A program made the translations under genes and the position numbers. Shown here one piece after another: positions 17,363 to 26,197 of a stretch of 64,000 nt of DNA. The number at the start of each line of letters is the position of its first letter. Position 1 is the stretch's first letter. The DNA is from CADCVT01 sp036389155 (GTDB lineage Bacteria > Actinomycetota > Thermoleophilia > Solirubrobacterales > Solirubrobacteraceae). The notes below the pieces were generated by a model. The model had not been told where the DNA came from, did not search any database, and saw only the letters and a list, made by a program, of their open reading frames with translations. The stretch is from contig DASVQN010000021.1 in NCBI GenBank assembly GCA_036389155.1, positions 1 to 64,000 on the forward strand. The letters are read 5' to 3'.

Positions 17363-17988
17363 ATGCGAATCCCGATCGCCCTGATCCTGGTTCGGAGCGC
17401 GGTTGCCGTGGGCGCGTTGCCGCGGGTTCGGCGCTGTCCGACGCGCCATCGGAGGATCCGTCGCCGCCGGCCGCGCGCGGGTGGGGCGGCGATCCGTCAG
17501 AGCGGAGCGCCGAGGTCGCTGATCCGGGGGGTGGGGCTCCCTGGGTCCTCGTCCCGTACCGCGACGGCGTGAAGCGCCGCCACGCCGTGGGACGGCTTCG
17601 GGCCGGACGGCTCGTCCGATCGAACGGTCGCGGCGATGTCCGCCCCTACCCGGCGCGCGAGCCCGGAACGTGCGCGACCCCCACGGAGCCACGGTCCGTT
17701 GACGTCTCGATCGCGCTCGAGCGCGACCCTGGCCGTGCGCTGCTGCACGGCTTCGCGGGATCCGAGGTCGCGTCGGTCACGATCACCAGCCCCGAGGGCC
17801 AGAGCGTCACCGCGAGGCCCACGGCCGGCGGAGCCGTCCTGGCCGTCCTGCCGGTTACGGCCTTGGCTCAGCCGACGGTCTCCGTGGAGTTCCGCGACGG
17901 ACAGGTCGAGGCCATCGCCTCGCCCCGCCCAGATGACGGCCGAGTGCCGCAGCCTGCGACGCGAACGCCCCAGACGCGTCGTCGCTGA
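17363..17988 (+). pseudogene. Exported protein, frameshifted within the signal region
   Basis: ATG 17363 starts a signal-like sequence (MRIPIALILVRSAVAVGAL), 12 bases after the previous gene. One base is missing near 17415, and the mature part continues in another frame (AAGSALSDAPSEDPSPPA ... PWVLVPYRDGVKRRHAVG) through a beta-rich domain (DVSIALERDPGRALLHGF; SVTITSPEGQSVT) to 17988. It probably forms an operon with the preceding exported protein. Not a family I recognise. Confidence 0.6.
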
Positions 17989-18550
17989 GCTCGGAAGACC
18001 GCCAGCAGCGCAGGGCGCGAAGGAGAACGCGCGCGCGGCGCGTTGATGGCGGCCGCGATGGGGCCCGGCTGCACGCGCAGGCGCTCGTCCACGCGTCCGG
18101 ATTTGTCGGTCGCTGTCGAGGTCGGACAGCGAGGGGTCGTCCTGCAACGCGTTAGTCGGCGCGTCGGCGCGTCGGGACGACGGCGCACCGCTCGCGCGCG
18201 CGATGCAGACGGACGTCCTACCGTGCCTAGCGGCATGCTGAGCGTGTCGCCGATCTGCGGCTGCGTGAGGTTCCCGACAGAGCGGACCGTCGCGCTCGAA
18301 GTCGGAACCTCGTGCTGCTGAGTCTTGAGGCGCTGAGCCTCGCGCTGCGCGGCGCCCTGGTCGTCGGGTTCTTGGCCTCGGGGCCCTGACCTCCGAGGTT
18401 GTTCACCGCCGTTGCCGCCGCTAGACCGTGCGCGGCATTCCAACCAGCGCAGTGGTCGGTTCTGCCTACGGCTCGGGGCGCGAAATCGCCGCCCCGGCGG
18501 CGGCCGAGCAACTCGCCTGCCGGACGTACCCGAGTCGCGCCGAAGAGAGC
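17989..18550. other. Gene-poor stretch
   Basis: No supported gene. Antisense frames are long only because of high GC. From 18502 onward the DNA matches 48592 onward, upstream and inside the HicB-like gene, so at least the end of this stretch is duplicated material. Confidence 0.5.
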
Positions 18551-18742
18551 ATGACCCGAGACGTCGCCGCACCTACCCTGCCGATCTCGCCGACGCTGCG
18601 CGCCGTGCTGCAGCCGAACGACGACCGCTGGATCCACGCCTATCTGCCGGCCTCCCGCGGCCTACGTAGCCACGCGCGGTCATGCGCCGTCGGAATGACC
18701 GTCGCAGCCCGCAAGCTGGCCCCTGTGGGTGCGCGCGAATGA
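18551..18742 (+). pseudogene. Truncated HicB-like gene, paralogous to 48640-48885
   Basis: From ATG 18551 the first 34 residues (TLRAVLQPNDDRWIHAYLPA) closely match the HicB-like protein at 48640. The match then stops and the frame continues as unrelated basic sequence for 29 residues. DNA identity spans about 150 bases (18502-18652 against 48592-48742) including the upstream region. It is a partial duplicate that has lost the C-terminal half of the domain and is probably not functional. Confidence 0.6.
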
Positions 18743-19031
18743 GTCGCGCGCCAGGACCGGAGCAGCGCGACGCTTCAGACGATCAAGTCGCACGGATAGG
18801 AACGCGCGCGAGCCGCTTCGACGGCCACCGTGTACACGCCCGCGACCGACGCGACGGGGCTGCGGCCACTGCGCGGCTTACGTGCTGCCGCGGGGTCTGA
18901 GCCAGCGATGTCGAAGATCGCCCACGAACGGCAGGCGAGGCTCGGGTGTCCAGAGCGGCTCGCACCCGCCGGGTGCTGGCGCTCGGTCATGGCGTCACTC
19001 TGCCGCGGCCCTCCGGCTCCGGCAAGGGACA

Positions 19032-19156
19032 CCCGCTTCGCAGGAGCGCTGACGCGTCGCCTTGCGGCTCCGCGTGCTTGTCCTGCGAAGCGGGCGGCTG
19101 GTCGCGGGCGAGGGGGTCGGAGTCCGTCTCGGGTGTGGTGGCCGTTCGCCCGCGAC
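19032..19156. repeat. Two perfect inverted repeats upstream of the coupling-protein operon
   Basis: Arms 19032-19045 and 19081-19094 are exact 14-base reverse complements. Arms 19101-19111 and 19146-19156 are exact 11-base reverse complements. Both lie in a gene-free stretch of about 470 bases (18743-19215) immediately before the DUF3072-like and coupling-ATPase genes. Paired stem-loops next to transfer genes are typical of oriT regions, so this is a second origin candidate besides 5661-5804. Structure is observed; role is inference. Confidence 0.65.
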
Positions 19157-19215
19157 AGCCGGTCCTGACGGACTGCCCTTGTCCTCCGCCTCCGGCCCGC
19201 GGCGCCGTTCCCGCC

Positions 19216-19506
19216 ATGACCGATCACCACCACCCGGAGTTCCCGGTTCCCGAGAGGGACCGACCGACTCAGCCGCAGATGCGGCTGCTGCGCGCGCTGG
19301 CCGCCCAGTCCGCCGGGACGTTCGCGTACCCGCGCACCAAGTCAGAGGCGTCGACCGAGATCCGGCGGCTGCAGAGAGAGCGCGCCGGCAAGGGCCGCGA
19401 GCGCGGCATCCGCGGCGCTTACGACGCCAGCGAGCGCGTTGCGAGCGCAACCGCTTACCGCAGCGATGAGATCACCGGGTACGGCGCGACCGCGCGCTGG
19501 GCCTAG
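19216..19506 (+). CDS. DUF3072-like protein
   Basis: 96 residues from ATG 19216. The core TQPQMRLLRALAAQSAGTFA continues as YPRTKSEASTEIRRLQRER, the Q-x-x-x-L-R-x-L-A ... T-F-A-x-P-x-T-x-x-x-A-S-x-E-I-x-R-L pattern of small DUF3072-type proteins. The tail RSDEITGYGATARWA is also shared with the broken paralog at 27600-27897. It is the first gene of a cluster with the next gene and the coupling ATPase. Such helical domains are often found in conjugative elements of this group; the function is not established. Confidence 0.75.
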   Translation: MTDHHHPEFPVPERDRPTQPQMRLLRALAAQSAGTFAYPRTKSEASTEIRRLQRERAGKGRERGIRGAYDASERVASATAYRSDEITGYGATARWA

Positions 19507-19520
19507 AGGAGGAGTGAGAG

Positions 19521-19760
19521 ATGCTCTCGTTCACCACCTACGAGCTTCCAACAGGTGCGCGGTCGCTCGTGCTCGTCGAGGTGCCGGACACCGATCGCCC
19601 GTTCGCGGTCCTCGACGTCCCCCTCGACGAGCCGCTGAAGCCGGACAGCGACTGCCGCGTCGTGGCGGACGGTCTCGGCGACTACTTCGAGGCGCGCCAC
19701 GTCGGCCACCGCCACTACGTCGAGTCGACGAGGCTCGGACGCCCCGCCGTCGCTGCCTAG
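19521..19760 (+). CDS. Unknown 79-residue protein in the transfer operon
   Basis: ATG 19521 follows an excellent AGAGGAGGAG site, 14 bases after the DUF3072-like stop. The protein is acidic and beta-rich (LPTGARSLVLVEVPDTD; RPFAVLDVPLDEPLKPDSD; GLGDYFEARHVGHRHYVEST). No signal peptide or membrane helix. Its position, 28 bases before the coupling ATPase, suggests a role in transfer or its regulation. I do not recognise it. Confidence 0.75.
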   Translation: MLSFTTYELPTGARSLVLVEVPDTDRPFAVLDVPLDEPLKPDSDCRVVADGLGDYFEARHVGHRHYVESTRLGRPAVAA

Positions 19761-19788
19761 GCGTCTCGTCCAGCGCCCTGGCGAACTC

Positions 19789-21549
19789 GTGCCGGGGCGC
19801 TGCAACGGCTGCGCCAACGGAGCCGTGGACGACACATCTCGCAACGGCCCTGTCGGGGCCGCCCCGCACATCGCGACCATCGCGCTCTTCGGCGCGGTCG
19901 CATTGCTGCTGGCGCCCGCGCTCCTCATCGGCGTGGGATCCGCGGAGACGTTGCGGCGCCGGGGGTTGCGGTGGACCTGGGCGCTGCCCGCACTCGTGCC
20001 TGCGGTCGCGCTGCTGCCGCTCGCCTTGCCCGCGCCGCTGCGCGCGGCACATGCCCTCGCACACAAAGCGGACCAGGAGCTCACGCTGCAAGACGGCTTC
20101 TTGGCGGCGCTCCCGCTCTGGCTGTGCCTCGCGCCAGCGGTCGCGGCGAGCTGGAAGCTCTACCGCGACCGCCGGGACCGTCTGCACGGAGGGGAGCGCG
20201 AGCGCCGCGTGTGCGACTCGCTCGGGCCGCTCCAGTGCGCGCGCCTCGCGCGCGCTCGCGCGCGGGAGTACGCCGTCGGTCCAGTCAGCGCGGACGGGAT
20301 CCTCCTCGGCCTCGATCATCGCGGCGCACCGGTCCGCGTCCCGCAGCTGCAGGCGCACGCGACCATCGTCGGCGGGTCCAATAGCGGCAAGACGAATACG
20401 GCGAAGGTCTTGCTCGAAGCGCAGGTCGCGGGCGGCGGAGGCTTTGTCGTGCTCGACGGAAAGGGAGGTCGCGAGCTGCCTGAGGCGGCGGTTGAGCTGG
20501 GCGCGCGCCACCATCTGCCCGTGGCGCTGTGGTCCGTGCGCCCGTACGGCGACCCGCGCCTCGATGCGCTCCGGATGCCCTGGAACGTCGTCGGAGGCGG
20601 CACGCCGACGGAGATCAAGGATCGGATCGCTGCCGCCGAGGAGCAGACCGAGCCGTACTACCGAGCGCTCGCTTCGCGTGGCCTGCTCGCCGCGGCGCTT
20701 GCCCTGACCGCGGGCGGGCGCGTGCTGCGGCTCGACGATCTCGCCGCGCTGCTCGAGCGGCCGGCCGAGCTGCTCGCCGCGGTCGGCGGCGCTCGCGCCG
20801 CCACACCGGACGCGCGGTGGCTGGCCGCGCTCTCCGAAGGTGAGCGCTCGGCGCTGCGAGGCATGGGCACGCGGCTGCGGACGATGCTCGGATCCGACGG
20901 CGGGGCCGCGCTGCTGCCGAGCGCCAACCGCCGCGAGATCGACCTCTTCCGCGCGATCGAGAACGGTTGGCTCGTGGTCTTCACGCTGCCGCAGGGCACC
21001 TATCCCGAGCTCGTCCCGCACGTCGCGCGGTATGTGCTGCAGGCGATCAATGGCGCGTGCTCGCGGATCGAGGCGAATGGCGAGCCGGCCAACGCGATGG
21101 TGTTCGTCGACGAGCTGTCGGCCTTCGACGGCGACCAGCTCTGCGCCGGTCTCGAGCGCGGGCGCTCCGCCGGCGTCCGCTTCGTCGTCGCGACGCAGTC
21201 GCTCAGCAATTTCTCCGCCGCAGGCGGGGACAAGCTGCTGCACGCGGCGCTCGACAACGCGGAGCTGCTCGTCGTCCACCGTCAGGCGGTGCCGGACTCG
21301 GTCGAGATGTTGGCGGCGACGGGCGGGACGGAGGAGGGGTGGGAGCACACGCACGTCGTCGGGGGGACGATCGGCTACGGCATCGGCTGGGACGAGACCG
21401 GGGCACGTCAGCGCCGCCGAGCCGATCGGTTCCGCGCGCACCCGAACGTGATCAAGCGCATGACGACGGGTGAAGCGATCATCGTCAGCCACCGGCCGGC
21501 GACGCGGGTCTCGCACGTCCACATGCGCGTCGCCGCCTCAGCCCGCTGA
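19789..21549 (+). CDS. Conjugative coupling ATPase (TraG/VirD4-like)
   Basis: 586 residues from GTG 19789. Two to three N-terminal membrane helices (IATIALFGAVALLLAPALLI; LPALVPAVALLPLAL) anchor the protein. The ATPase domain follows with Walker A GGSNSGKT at about 195-202, FVVLDGKGG, Walker B AMVFVDEL near 437-444, and the sensor-like FVVATQSLSNFS. The order and the membrane anchor fit the type IV coupling protein family that delivers the DNA-protein substrate to the secretion channel. The C-terminal region ends with RATRVSHVHMRVA. The channel components lie about 23 kb away at 42.2-48 kb, so the transfer system is split into two blocks. Confidence 0.85.
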   Translation: MPGRCNGCANGAVDDTSRNGPVGAAPHIATIALFGAVALLLAPALLIGVGSAETLRRRGLRWTWALPALVPAVALLPLALPAPLRAAHALAHKADQELTLQDGFLAALPLWLCLAPAVAASWKLYRDRRDRLHGGERERRVCDSLGPLQCARLARARAREYAVGPVSADGILLGLDHRGAPVRVPQLQAHATIVGGSNSGKTNTAKVLLEAQVAGGGGFVVLDGKGGRELPEAAVELGARHHLPVALWSVRPYGDPRLDALRMPWNVVGGGTPTEIKDRIAAAEEQTEPYYRALASRGLLAAALALTAGGRVLRLDDLAALLERPAELLAAVGGARAATPDARWLAALSEGERSALRGMGTRLRTMLGSDGGAALLPSANRREIDLFRAIENGWLVVFTLPQGTYPELVPHVARYVLQAINGACSRIEANGEPANAMVFVDELSAFDGDQLCAGLERGRSAGVRFVVATQSLSNFSAAGGDKLLHAALDNAELLVVHRQAVPDSVEMLAATGGTEEGWEHTHVVGGTIGYGIGWDETGARQRRRADRFRAHPNVIKRMTTGEAIIVSHRPATRVSHVHMRVAASAR

Positions 21550-21811
21550 GCGGCCGGACCGCAGTACCGACGCGGCCCGCGGACCCTGCTCCATGCATCG
21601 AGCTCCACTCAACGTCGATCAAGCGTTGAGCTGCCGTACCACTTGATCCAGAGATGGCACGAGCCTGCCGTTCACCGGCAGCGTGACTGCCGGTCAGCCG
21701 CCGTCGACGCTCCAGCTCCGGCGTTCGCCTCGAACAACCGTCCGCGTATCGGCCGAGCGCCCCCCCCTGCCGCGCCCCCTCCTTCGGAAGCCCGATCTCC
21801 CGGAGGAATCG

Positions 21812-22252
21812 ATGACCCGCCGTGCCACCATCGCCGCGTTCGCGGCCATCTGCGTCGCCGCGCTGCCCGCGTGCGGGCGCGCTGAGTCCGAGGACGAGGT
21901 CAGGGAGACCGTGGAGCAGTTCTTCCGCGACCTCGCCCATAACAACGGCAAGTCGACCTGTGCGCGTCTCACCTCGCGGGCTCGAGCGCAGGCCGTCGAG
22001 CTCGCGGACTTCCCGCCGGGAACGCCGTGCGAGCGCGCGCTCGGTCCCGACGGCGACCGTTGGCCTCCGGACGCGCAGCGAGCGGTTCTGAGCGTCCGCG
22101 TCCGTCGCGCGACCGTCCACGCGAGTCGAGCGGAGGTCGCCGATGCAGACGTGCTTCTCGACGAGCCACTGCGCAGCGAGCGTCGCCCGAACGGCCGGCC
22201 CTTCGTGCTAAGGCGTATCGACGGTCGGTGGCTCATCGAGGACCTCGGCTGA
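21812..22252 (+). CDS. Lipoprotein with NTF2-like domain
   Basis: 146 residues. ATG 21812 has GGAGG six bases upstream. The signal peptide ends in the lipobox LPAC-GRA, so the mature protein would be lipid-anchored. The mature domain (DEVRETVEQFFRDLAHNNGK ... TCARLTSRARAQAVELADF ... RRIDGRWLIEDLG) has the shape of SnoaL/NTF2-like lipoproteins: an N-terminal helix, a pair of Cys, and a C-terminal 'D-G-x-W-x-I/V' strand. Its stop overlaps the start of the sigma factor gene (ATGA), indicating one operon. Confidence 0.75.
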   Translation: MTRRATIAAFAAICVAALPACGRAESEDEVRETVEQFFRDLAHNNGKSTCARLTSRARAQAVELADFPPGTPCERALGPDGDRWPPDAQRAVLSVRVRRATVHASRAEVADADVLLDEPLRSERRPNGRPFVLRRIDGRWLIEDLG

Positions 22253-23607
22253 TGGCCGCGCTCGCCGAGCCGACGACGACCGCCGAGGTCCGGGCGCTGC
22301 ACGACCGACTCACGCGCTTTGTCTACGCGAACTTCCACCGCAAGCTCTCGTTCGAGGAGGCGAGCGACGCCGCGGCCGAAGCGCTCGGCGAGGCCGACCG
22401 TGCCCAAGCCGCGGGGCAGCGGATCGTCAACCTCAACGCGTGGCTGTCGACGGCCGCCTGGCGCAACGCCGTCAGCCTGATCCGGCGCATCGAGGGCGAG
22501 GGCCGCCGGAAGCGGCTGCGCCCCGTTGACGTCAGCGAGCAGGGCGAGTGGCTGCTCGACGAGAGCGATCTCGAGGACGAGATCCTCACGCAGCACACGC
22601 GCGAAGCTGAACGCGAGGCGCTCGCCGAGGTCTGGGCACAGCTCAAGGCAGACGAGCAGCGCGCCTTGTACCTGCGCTACTTCGACGAGATGCCGGTCGA
22701 TGAGGTCCTGGGCATCCTCGGGTGCAGCCGCCACCACTACGAGAACCTCACCAAGCGCGGGCTGCGCAAGCTGCGAGAGGCGCTGATCGCCGGGGTGCGC
22801 GACGAGGCTTGCCGCGCATGTCGTACCGCGATCGTCGACGCGAAGCTCGTCGCGCTCGACGACGCGGATGTGGCGCGACGCGACGCGCACCTGAGCTCCT
22901 GCCTGGCGTGTCGCGCGTTCCAGCGCCGTCAGCGCGGCCTCATCGCCGTCCTTCCGCTGCCGGCGGCGGGGCTCCTCGACCGCATGGCCGCGCGCCTGCA
23001 CGGCATCGTCGGGGGCGCGGGCGACCTCACGCATCCCGGCGAGGCGGCGGCGGGCTCGGTGGCCCTCGCGGGTGCGGGAGCGACGGCTGGGGCGGCTGGG
23101 GCGAGCGGGGCGGCCGGTGGGCTGCTCAGCATCGGCGGCGCGGCGAAGACCCTCGCCGTGCTGTGCAGCGCCGGCGCCGCGACCGCGGGTCTGTGCGCGA
23201 CGACCGGAAACAGTCCGCAGCACAAGCCGAAGCCGCGAGTAGCGCGTGCCGTCGCCAGCGACGCTCGGCCGGCGCCGCCGGTCGTGGGCGCGGCGACCAC
23301 CGCGACGCCCAGGCCGACGCCGCCCACGCTGACCCACGCCACGCGCCCGCGCCCCCCCGTCGCGCCTCCTACATCGGCCGTCACCCGTCGCCGCCAGCGG
23401 ATCGAAGCGCGCGCTCGCGAGGACGCCGCCAGGAAGGCATCCTCGCCGTTCCTGCCTGAGTCGGCCGCGCCAGCTCCTGCGCCCGCGAGGCGTAGCCCCA
23501 TGACGACGACGTTCAGCGCGCGCAACACGCCCGCGGCCCCGCCCGCCGGCGCGCCGACCGCGGCAGCGCCATCACGCACCGCCTTCTCCCAGGAGTTCAC
23601 CCCATGA
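22252..23607 (+). CDS. ECF-like sigma factor fused to zinc-finger and membrane segment
   Basis: 451 residues from ATG 22252. Residues about 1-185 are sigma-70 regions 2 and 4 (SFEEASDAAAEALGEADRA ... LYLRYFDEMPVDEVLGILG ... KRGLRKLREAL). A Cys/His cluster follows (EACRACRTA ... RDAHLSSCLACRAF), resembling the HC2 zinc finger of anti-sigma factors. Then come a Gly/Ala membrane-like stretch (GSVALAGAGATAGAAG), a long Pro-rich linker and a C-terminal EFTP. A sigma factor carrying its own anti-sigma-like finger and membrane tether could be held at the membrane and released by a signal; that is inference. Its stop overlaps the next gene's upstream region. Confidence 0.8.
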   Translation: MAALAEPTTTAEVRALHDRLTRFVYANFHRKLSFEEASDAAAEALGEADRAQAAGQRIVNLNAWLSTAAWRNAVSLIRRIEGEGRRKRLRPVDVSEQGEWLLDESDLEDEILTQHTREAEREALAEVWAQLKADEQRALYLRYFDEMPVDEVLGILGCSRHHYENLTKRGLRKLREALIAGVRDEACRACRTAIVDAKLVALDDADVARRDAHLSSCLACRAFQRRQRGLIAVLPLPAAGLLDRMAARLHGIVGGAGDLTHPGEAAAGSVALAGAGATAGAAGASGAAGGLLSIGGAAKTLAVLCSAGAATAGLCATTGNSPQHKPKPRVARAVASDARPAPPVVGAATTATPRPTPPTLTHATRPRPPVAPPTSAVTRRRQRIEARAREDAARKASSPFLPESAAPAPAPARRSPMTTTFSARNTPAAPPAGAPTAAAPSRTAFSQEFTP

Positions 23608-23651
23608 CACCGGCCCCCATGCCAGGCCGCCAGAAGCACCCAGGAGGGACC

Positions 23652-25772
23652 ATGCACAGCCACCGCCAAATCGCACCCGCCCGTCGTACCCCTCTCGCGC
23701 TTACGACCGTGCTCGTCACGCTGATCACGGCGCTTCTCGCCGCACCTGCCAGCGCAGCCGACGGCACCTTCACGCAGATCCTCTGCGCCAACCCCGACAC
23801 CGGCCAAGGCCTTGGCGTTCCCTCGATCGACGGCCTGTCGGCCCCTGCCACCGCCGCGGCCTGGCGCGCGACGATCACGCCCAGTACCTGCTCGGCCAGC
23901 GGCGCCAGCGCGATCACACTCGGGCCGACATCGGCAGCGACTGTGCCCGACGGCGGGTACGCGGCGCTGCAGTACGAGGTCGCGGACCCGGCGCTGACCA
24001 TCGAGAGCGCCGACTACTACCGCGCCTTCGCCAGCGGCGACCATCCGTTCGAGATCTCGACCCGTGTGGCCCAGCACGCCGGAGCGAGCGCGCCTGACGC
24101 GGCGACCGCCACCAACGGCTTCGACACCTTCTGGTCCGGCCAGGGGCAAGCCGCGGGCCGGTCCGATCAGCCGTTCGCGGCCGAGAACCACGTTGCGGCC
24201 GAGCGCGACGCGCGGTCGTTCTCGGTCAGCGCCCAGTGCCGCGACACGGGCGCGACGTGCTCCCACGGAGTCGGCGAGTGGTCGTACCGCTTCTTCGGCG
24301 GCGAGGTCCGGCTCCATGACGCCGAGCCGCCGGTCATCGACGAGGTCGGCGGGTCGGTGGCCGACGCGAGCTCGCTCTCGACCGGCGAGTTGACCTTCCG
24401 TGCGCACGACGCTGGCTCCGGTCTCTACCGCTTCAGGCTCGACGTCGACGACGAGGAGCTCGAGCTTCGCGATCTCACGGACGGGCTCAACCTCAGCGGG
24501 AACGACCGCGTCGGGACGTGCTTCGACCTCAACCCGCAGAACGCCGACCCGTACGAGTTCGCCCATCAGCAGCCGTGCCCCGCGTCGCTGGAGAGGGCCC
24601 TCACGATCGACACGATGACGCTCGATGACGGGCCGCACCACCTGCGGGCGGTCCTGGAGGACGCCGGCGGCAACGAGACGGTCCTGGTCGATCGCGAGAT
24701 CACGGTCGACAATCACCCGGCACCGGAGGTTGCCGGCGACGTACCCGACATCAGAGGGAGAGCGGCGGTCGGCGAGCCGCTGACCGGGACGAACGGCACC
24801 TGGCGCAACGCGATCAAGTACGACTACTACTGGCAGCGCTGCCCGACGGACACGTCGTGCTCGACGCTTGTGGATCATCCGGGACGCACGTATGTCGCGA
24901 CCGAGGCTGACGTGGGCGCGCAGATGCGCTTCGTCGTCGTCGCGACGAACGCCGTGGGGGAGTGGACGATGTCGATGTCGCCGTACTCGGCGCCGGTGAC
25001 GCGCGGGATTCCCTCGGCGGGAACGAACGGAGGCGCCACGAGTCCCGCGACGCCCGCTGTCGCCGCCGCGCCCAGCGGGCCCGCCGAGGATGCTCCAGCT
25101 GGCTCGCTCGTCGCGCCGCCGCCCCCGCCGCGACAGTCGAACGGCCGCGGCGCCACACACGATGCGCGGTTGGTCGCGACGTTGCCCGGCGGAGCGCGCA
25201 AGCGGAACGTGCCGTTCACGGCGCGGACGCTGATCGCCGGGCGCCTGACCGACAAGAACGGCCACGCGATCGAGGGCGCGCTCCTCCAGCTCACTACCCG
25301 CGCGAGTAGCGCCGGCGCCAACGCGGTGCCACTCGGCACCATTGTCACCGGCGCCGACGGCGGCTTCGCGTACACGGTTCCGCCCGGACCATCCCGGCGG
25401 ATCGAGGTCGCATATCGAGCCTCGCTCGGCGACACGAGTCCGGCCGTGACGGCTGCGGTTCGGGTAGCGGTGCGGGCTCGGGTCTCACTCCGAGTCCGCG
25501 CCGCTCGGCCCGGTCGTGTCACATGGATGACCGGCCGTCTGCGGTACTTGCCACGACCCGGTGTCCAGATCCAGATCCAAGCGCTCGACGGCCGCAGATG
25601 GCGCACCTTCGACACGACGACCACGCGACGCGGTGGTCGGTTCCGGTTCGGCTATCGATTCAAGGTGACGGCTACGGGTCGGGCGTTTCAGCTGCGCGTC
25701 GTCGTCGCGAGCCCGATATATCCCTTCGCGCGCGGCGCGTCGCGGAGGGTTCGCGTCCAAGTCCCTCGCTAG
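23652..25772 (+). CDS. Large exported surface protein with Ig-like and basic C-terminal domains
   Basis: 706 residues. I chose ATG 23652 because AGGAGGG lies just upstream; the frame opens 48 bases earlier without a site. A signal peptide (LVTLITALLAAPASA) precedes a beta-rich domain with Cys pairs. Ig-like segments follow (DAEPPVIDEVGG; HHLRAVLEDAGGNETVLVDR; FVVVATNAVGEWTMS), then a Pro-rich spacer. A carboxypeptidase-regulatory-like stretch (GRLTDKNGHAIEGALLQL) and an Arg-rich beta domain close the protein. This design is common among exported surface proteins of Solirubrobacterales. It probably belongs to the lipoprotein-sigma operon and could be the sigma factor's target or the sensor's partner. 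Confidence 0.75.
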   Translation: MHSHRQIAPARRTPLALTTVLVTLITALLAAPASAADGTFTQILCANPDTGQGLGVPSIDGLSAPATAAAWRATITPSTCSASGASAITLGPTSAATVPDGGYAALQYEVADPALTIESADYYRAFASGDHPFEISTRVAQHAGASAPDAATATNGFDTFWSGQGQAAGRSDQPFAAENHVAAERDARSFSVSAQCRDTGATCSHGVGEWSYRFFGGEVRLHDAEPPVIDEVGGSVADASSLSTGELTFRAHDAGSGLYRFRLDVDDEELELRDLTDGLNLSGNDRVGTCFDLNPQNADPYEFAHQQPCPASLERALTIDTMTLDDGPHHLRAVLEDAGGNETVLVDREITVDNHPAPEVAGDVPDIRGRAAVGEPLTGTNGTWRNAIKYDYYWQRCPTDTSCSTLVDHPGRTYVATEADVGAQMRFVVVATNAVGEWTMSMSPYSAPVTRGIPSAGTNGGATSPATPAVAAAPSGPAEDAPAGSLVAPPPPPRQSNGRGATHDARLVATLPGGARKRNVPFTARTLIAGRLTDKNGHAIEGALLQLTTRASSAGANAVPLGTIVTGADGGFAYTVPPGPSRRIEVAYRASLGDTSPAVTAAVRVAVRARVSLRVRAARPGRVTWMTGRLRYLPRPGVQIQIQALDGRRWRTFDTTTTRRGGRFRFGYRFKVTATGRAFQLRVVVASPIYPFARGASRRVRVQVPR

Positions 25773-26197
25773 GTGCTCCGGCTTTCGCGGCGATTGAGCG
25801 TGGGGGGCGGCCTGCAGCCACGCTGCCAGTCGCCGCGGTTCACGGACGCATCTATCTTCGGGGCCGGCCACTACTGGAGGGACCCCCAAGTGTGACGCGC
25901 TTCCGCGCCGCCCCGCTTTGAACGGACCACGACGAGACGAAGAGGACGTATTACAAGGGGAGGATTTGCCACGCTCGCCGCCATGTAGATAGGCGGCAGC
26001 GGCTCCGGCGCTTAAGGATCGCGCCGATACTACGGGATCCTGATGTACTAGAGACTCGTTGTAGGATGAGCCGATCTACGTCGGGAGGCGTGGAGTCGTT
26101 CGAGCGTCCGCCAGGAGGTCACAATGCGTCGTTCAGCCATGGAAGGTCTGTCGCGACTGTGGATCGACATCCTGCCGGAAGGCGGGCTCGAGACTCC
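25773..26197. other. Gene-free stretch
   Basis: About 420 bases after the surface protein. No convincing frame, hairpin or repeat was found; the base composition is slightly lower in GC around 25930-26060 (for example ATTACAAGGGGAGGATTTG), as expected for a promoter-containing spacer. Confidence 0.5.

Noticed and set aside
19531..21522. 663-residue minus-strand frame across the coupling ATPase
   Set aside because: Arg/Ala/Asp-rich antisense shadow of a gene with clear Walker motifs; long antisense frames are expected at this GC content.
22929..25265. 778-residue minus-strand frame across the surface protein
   Set aside because: Antisense shadow; no start site, domain or normal amino-acid composition, while the plus strand has a signal peptide and ribosome binding site.
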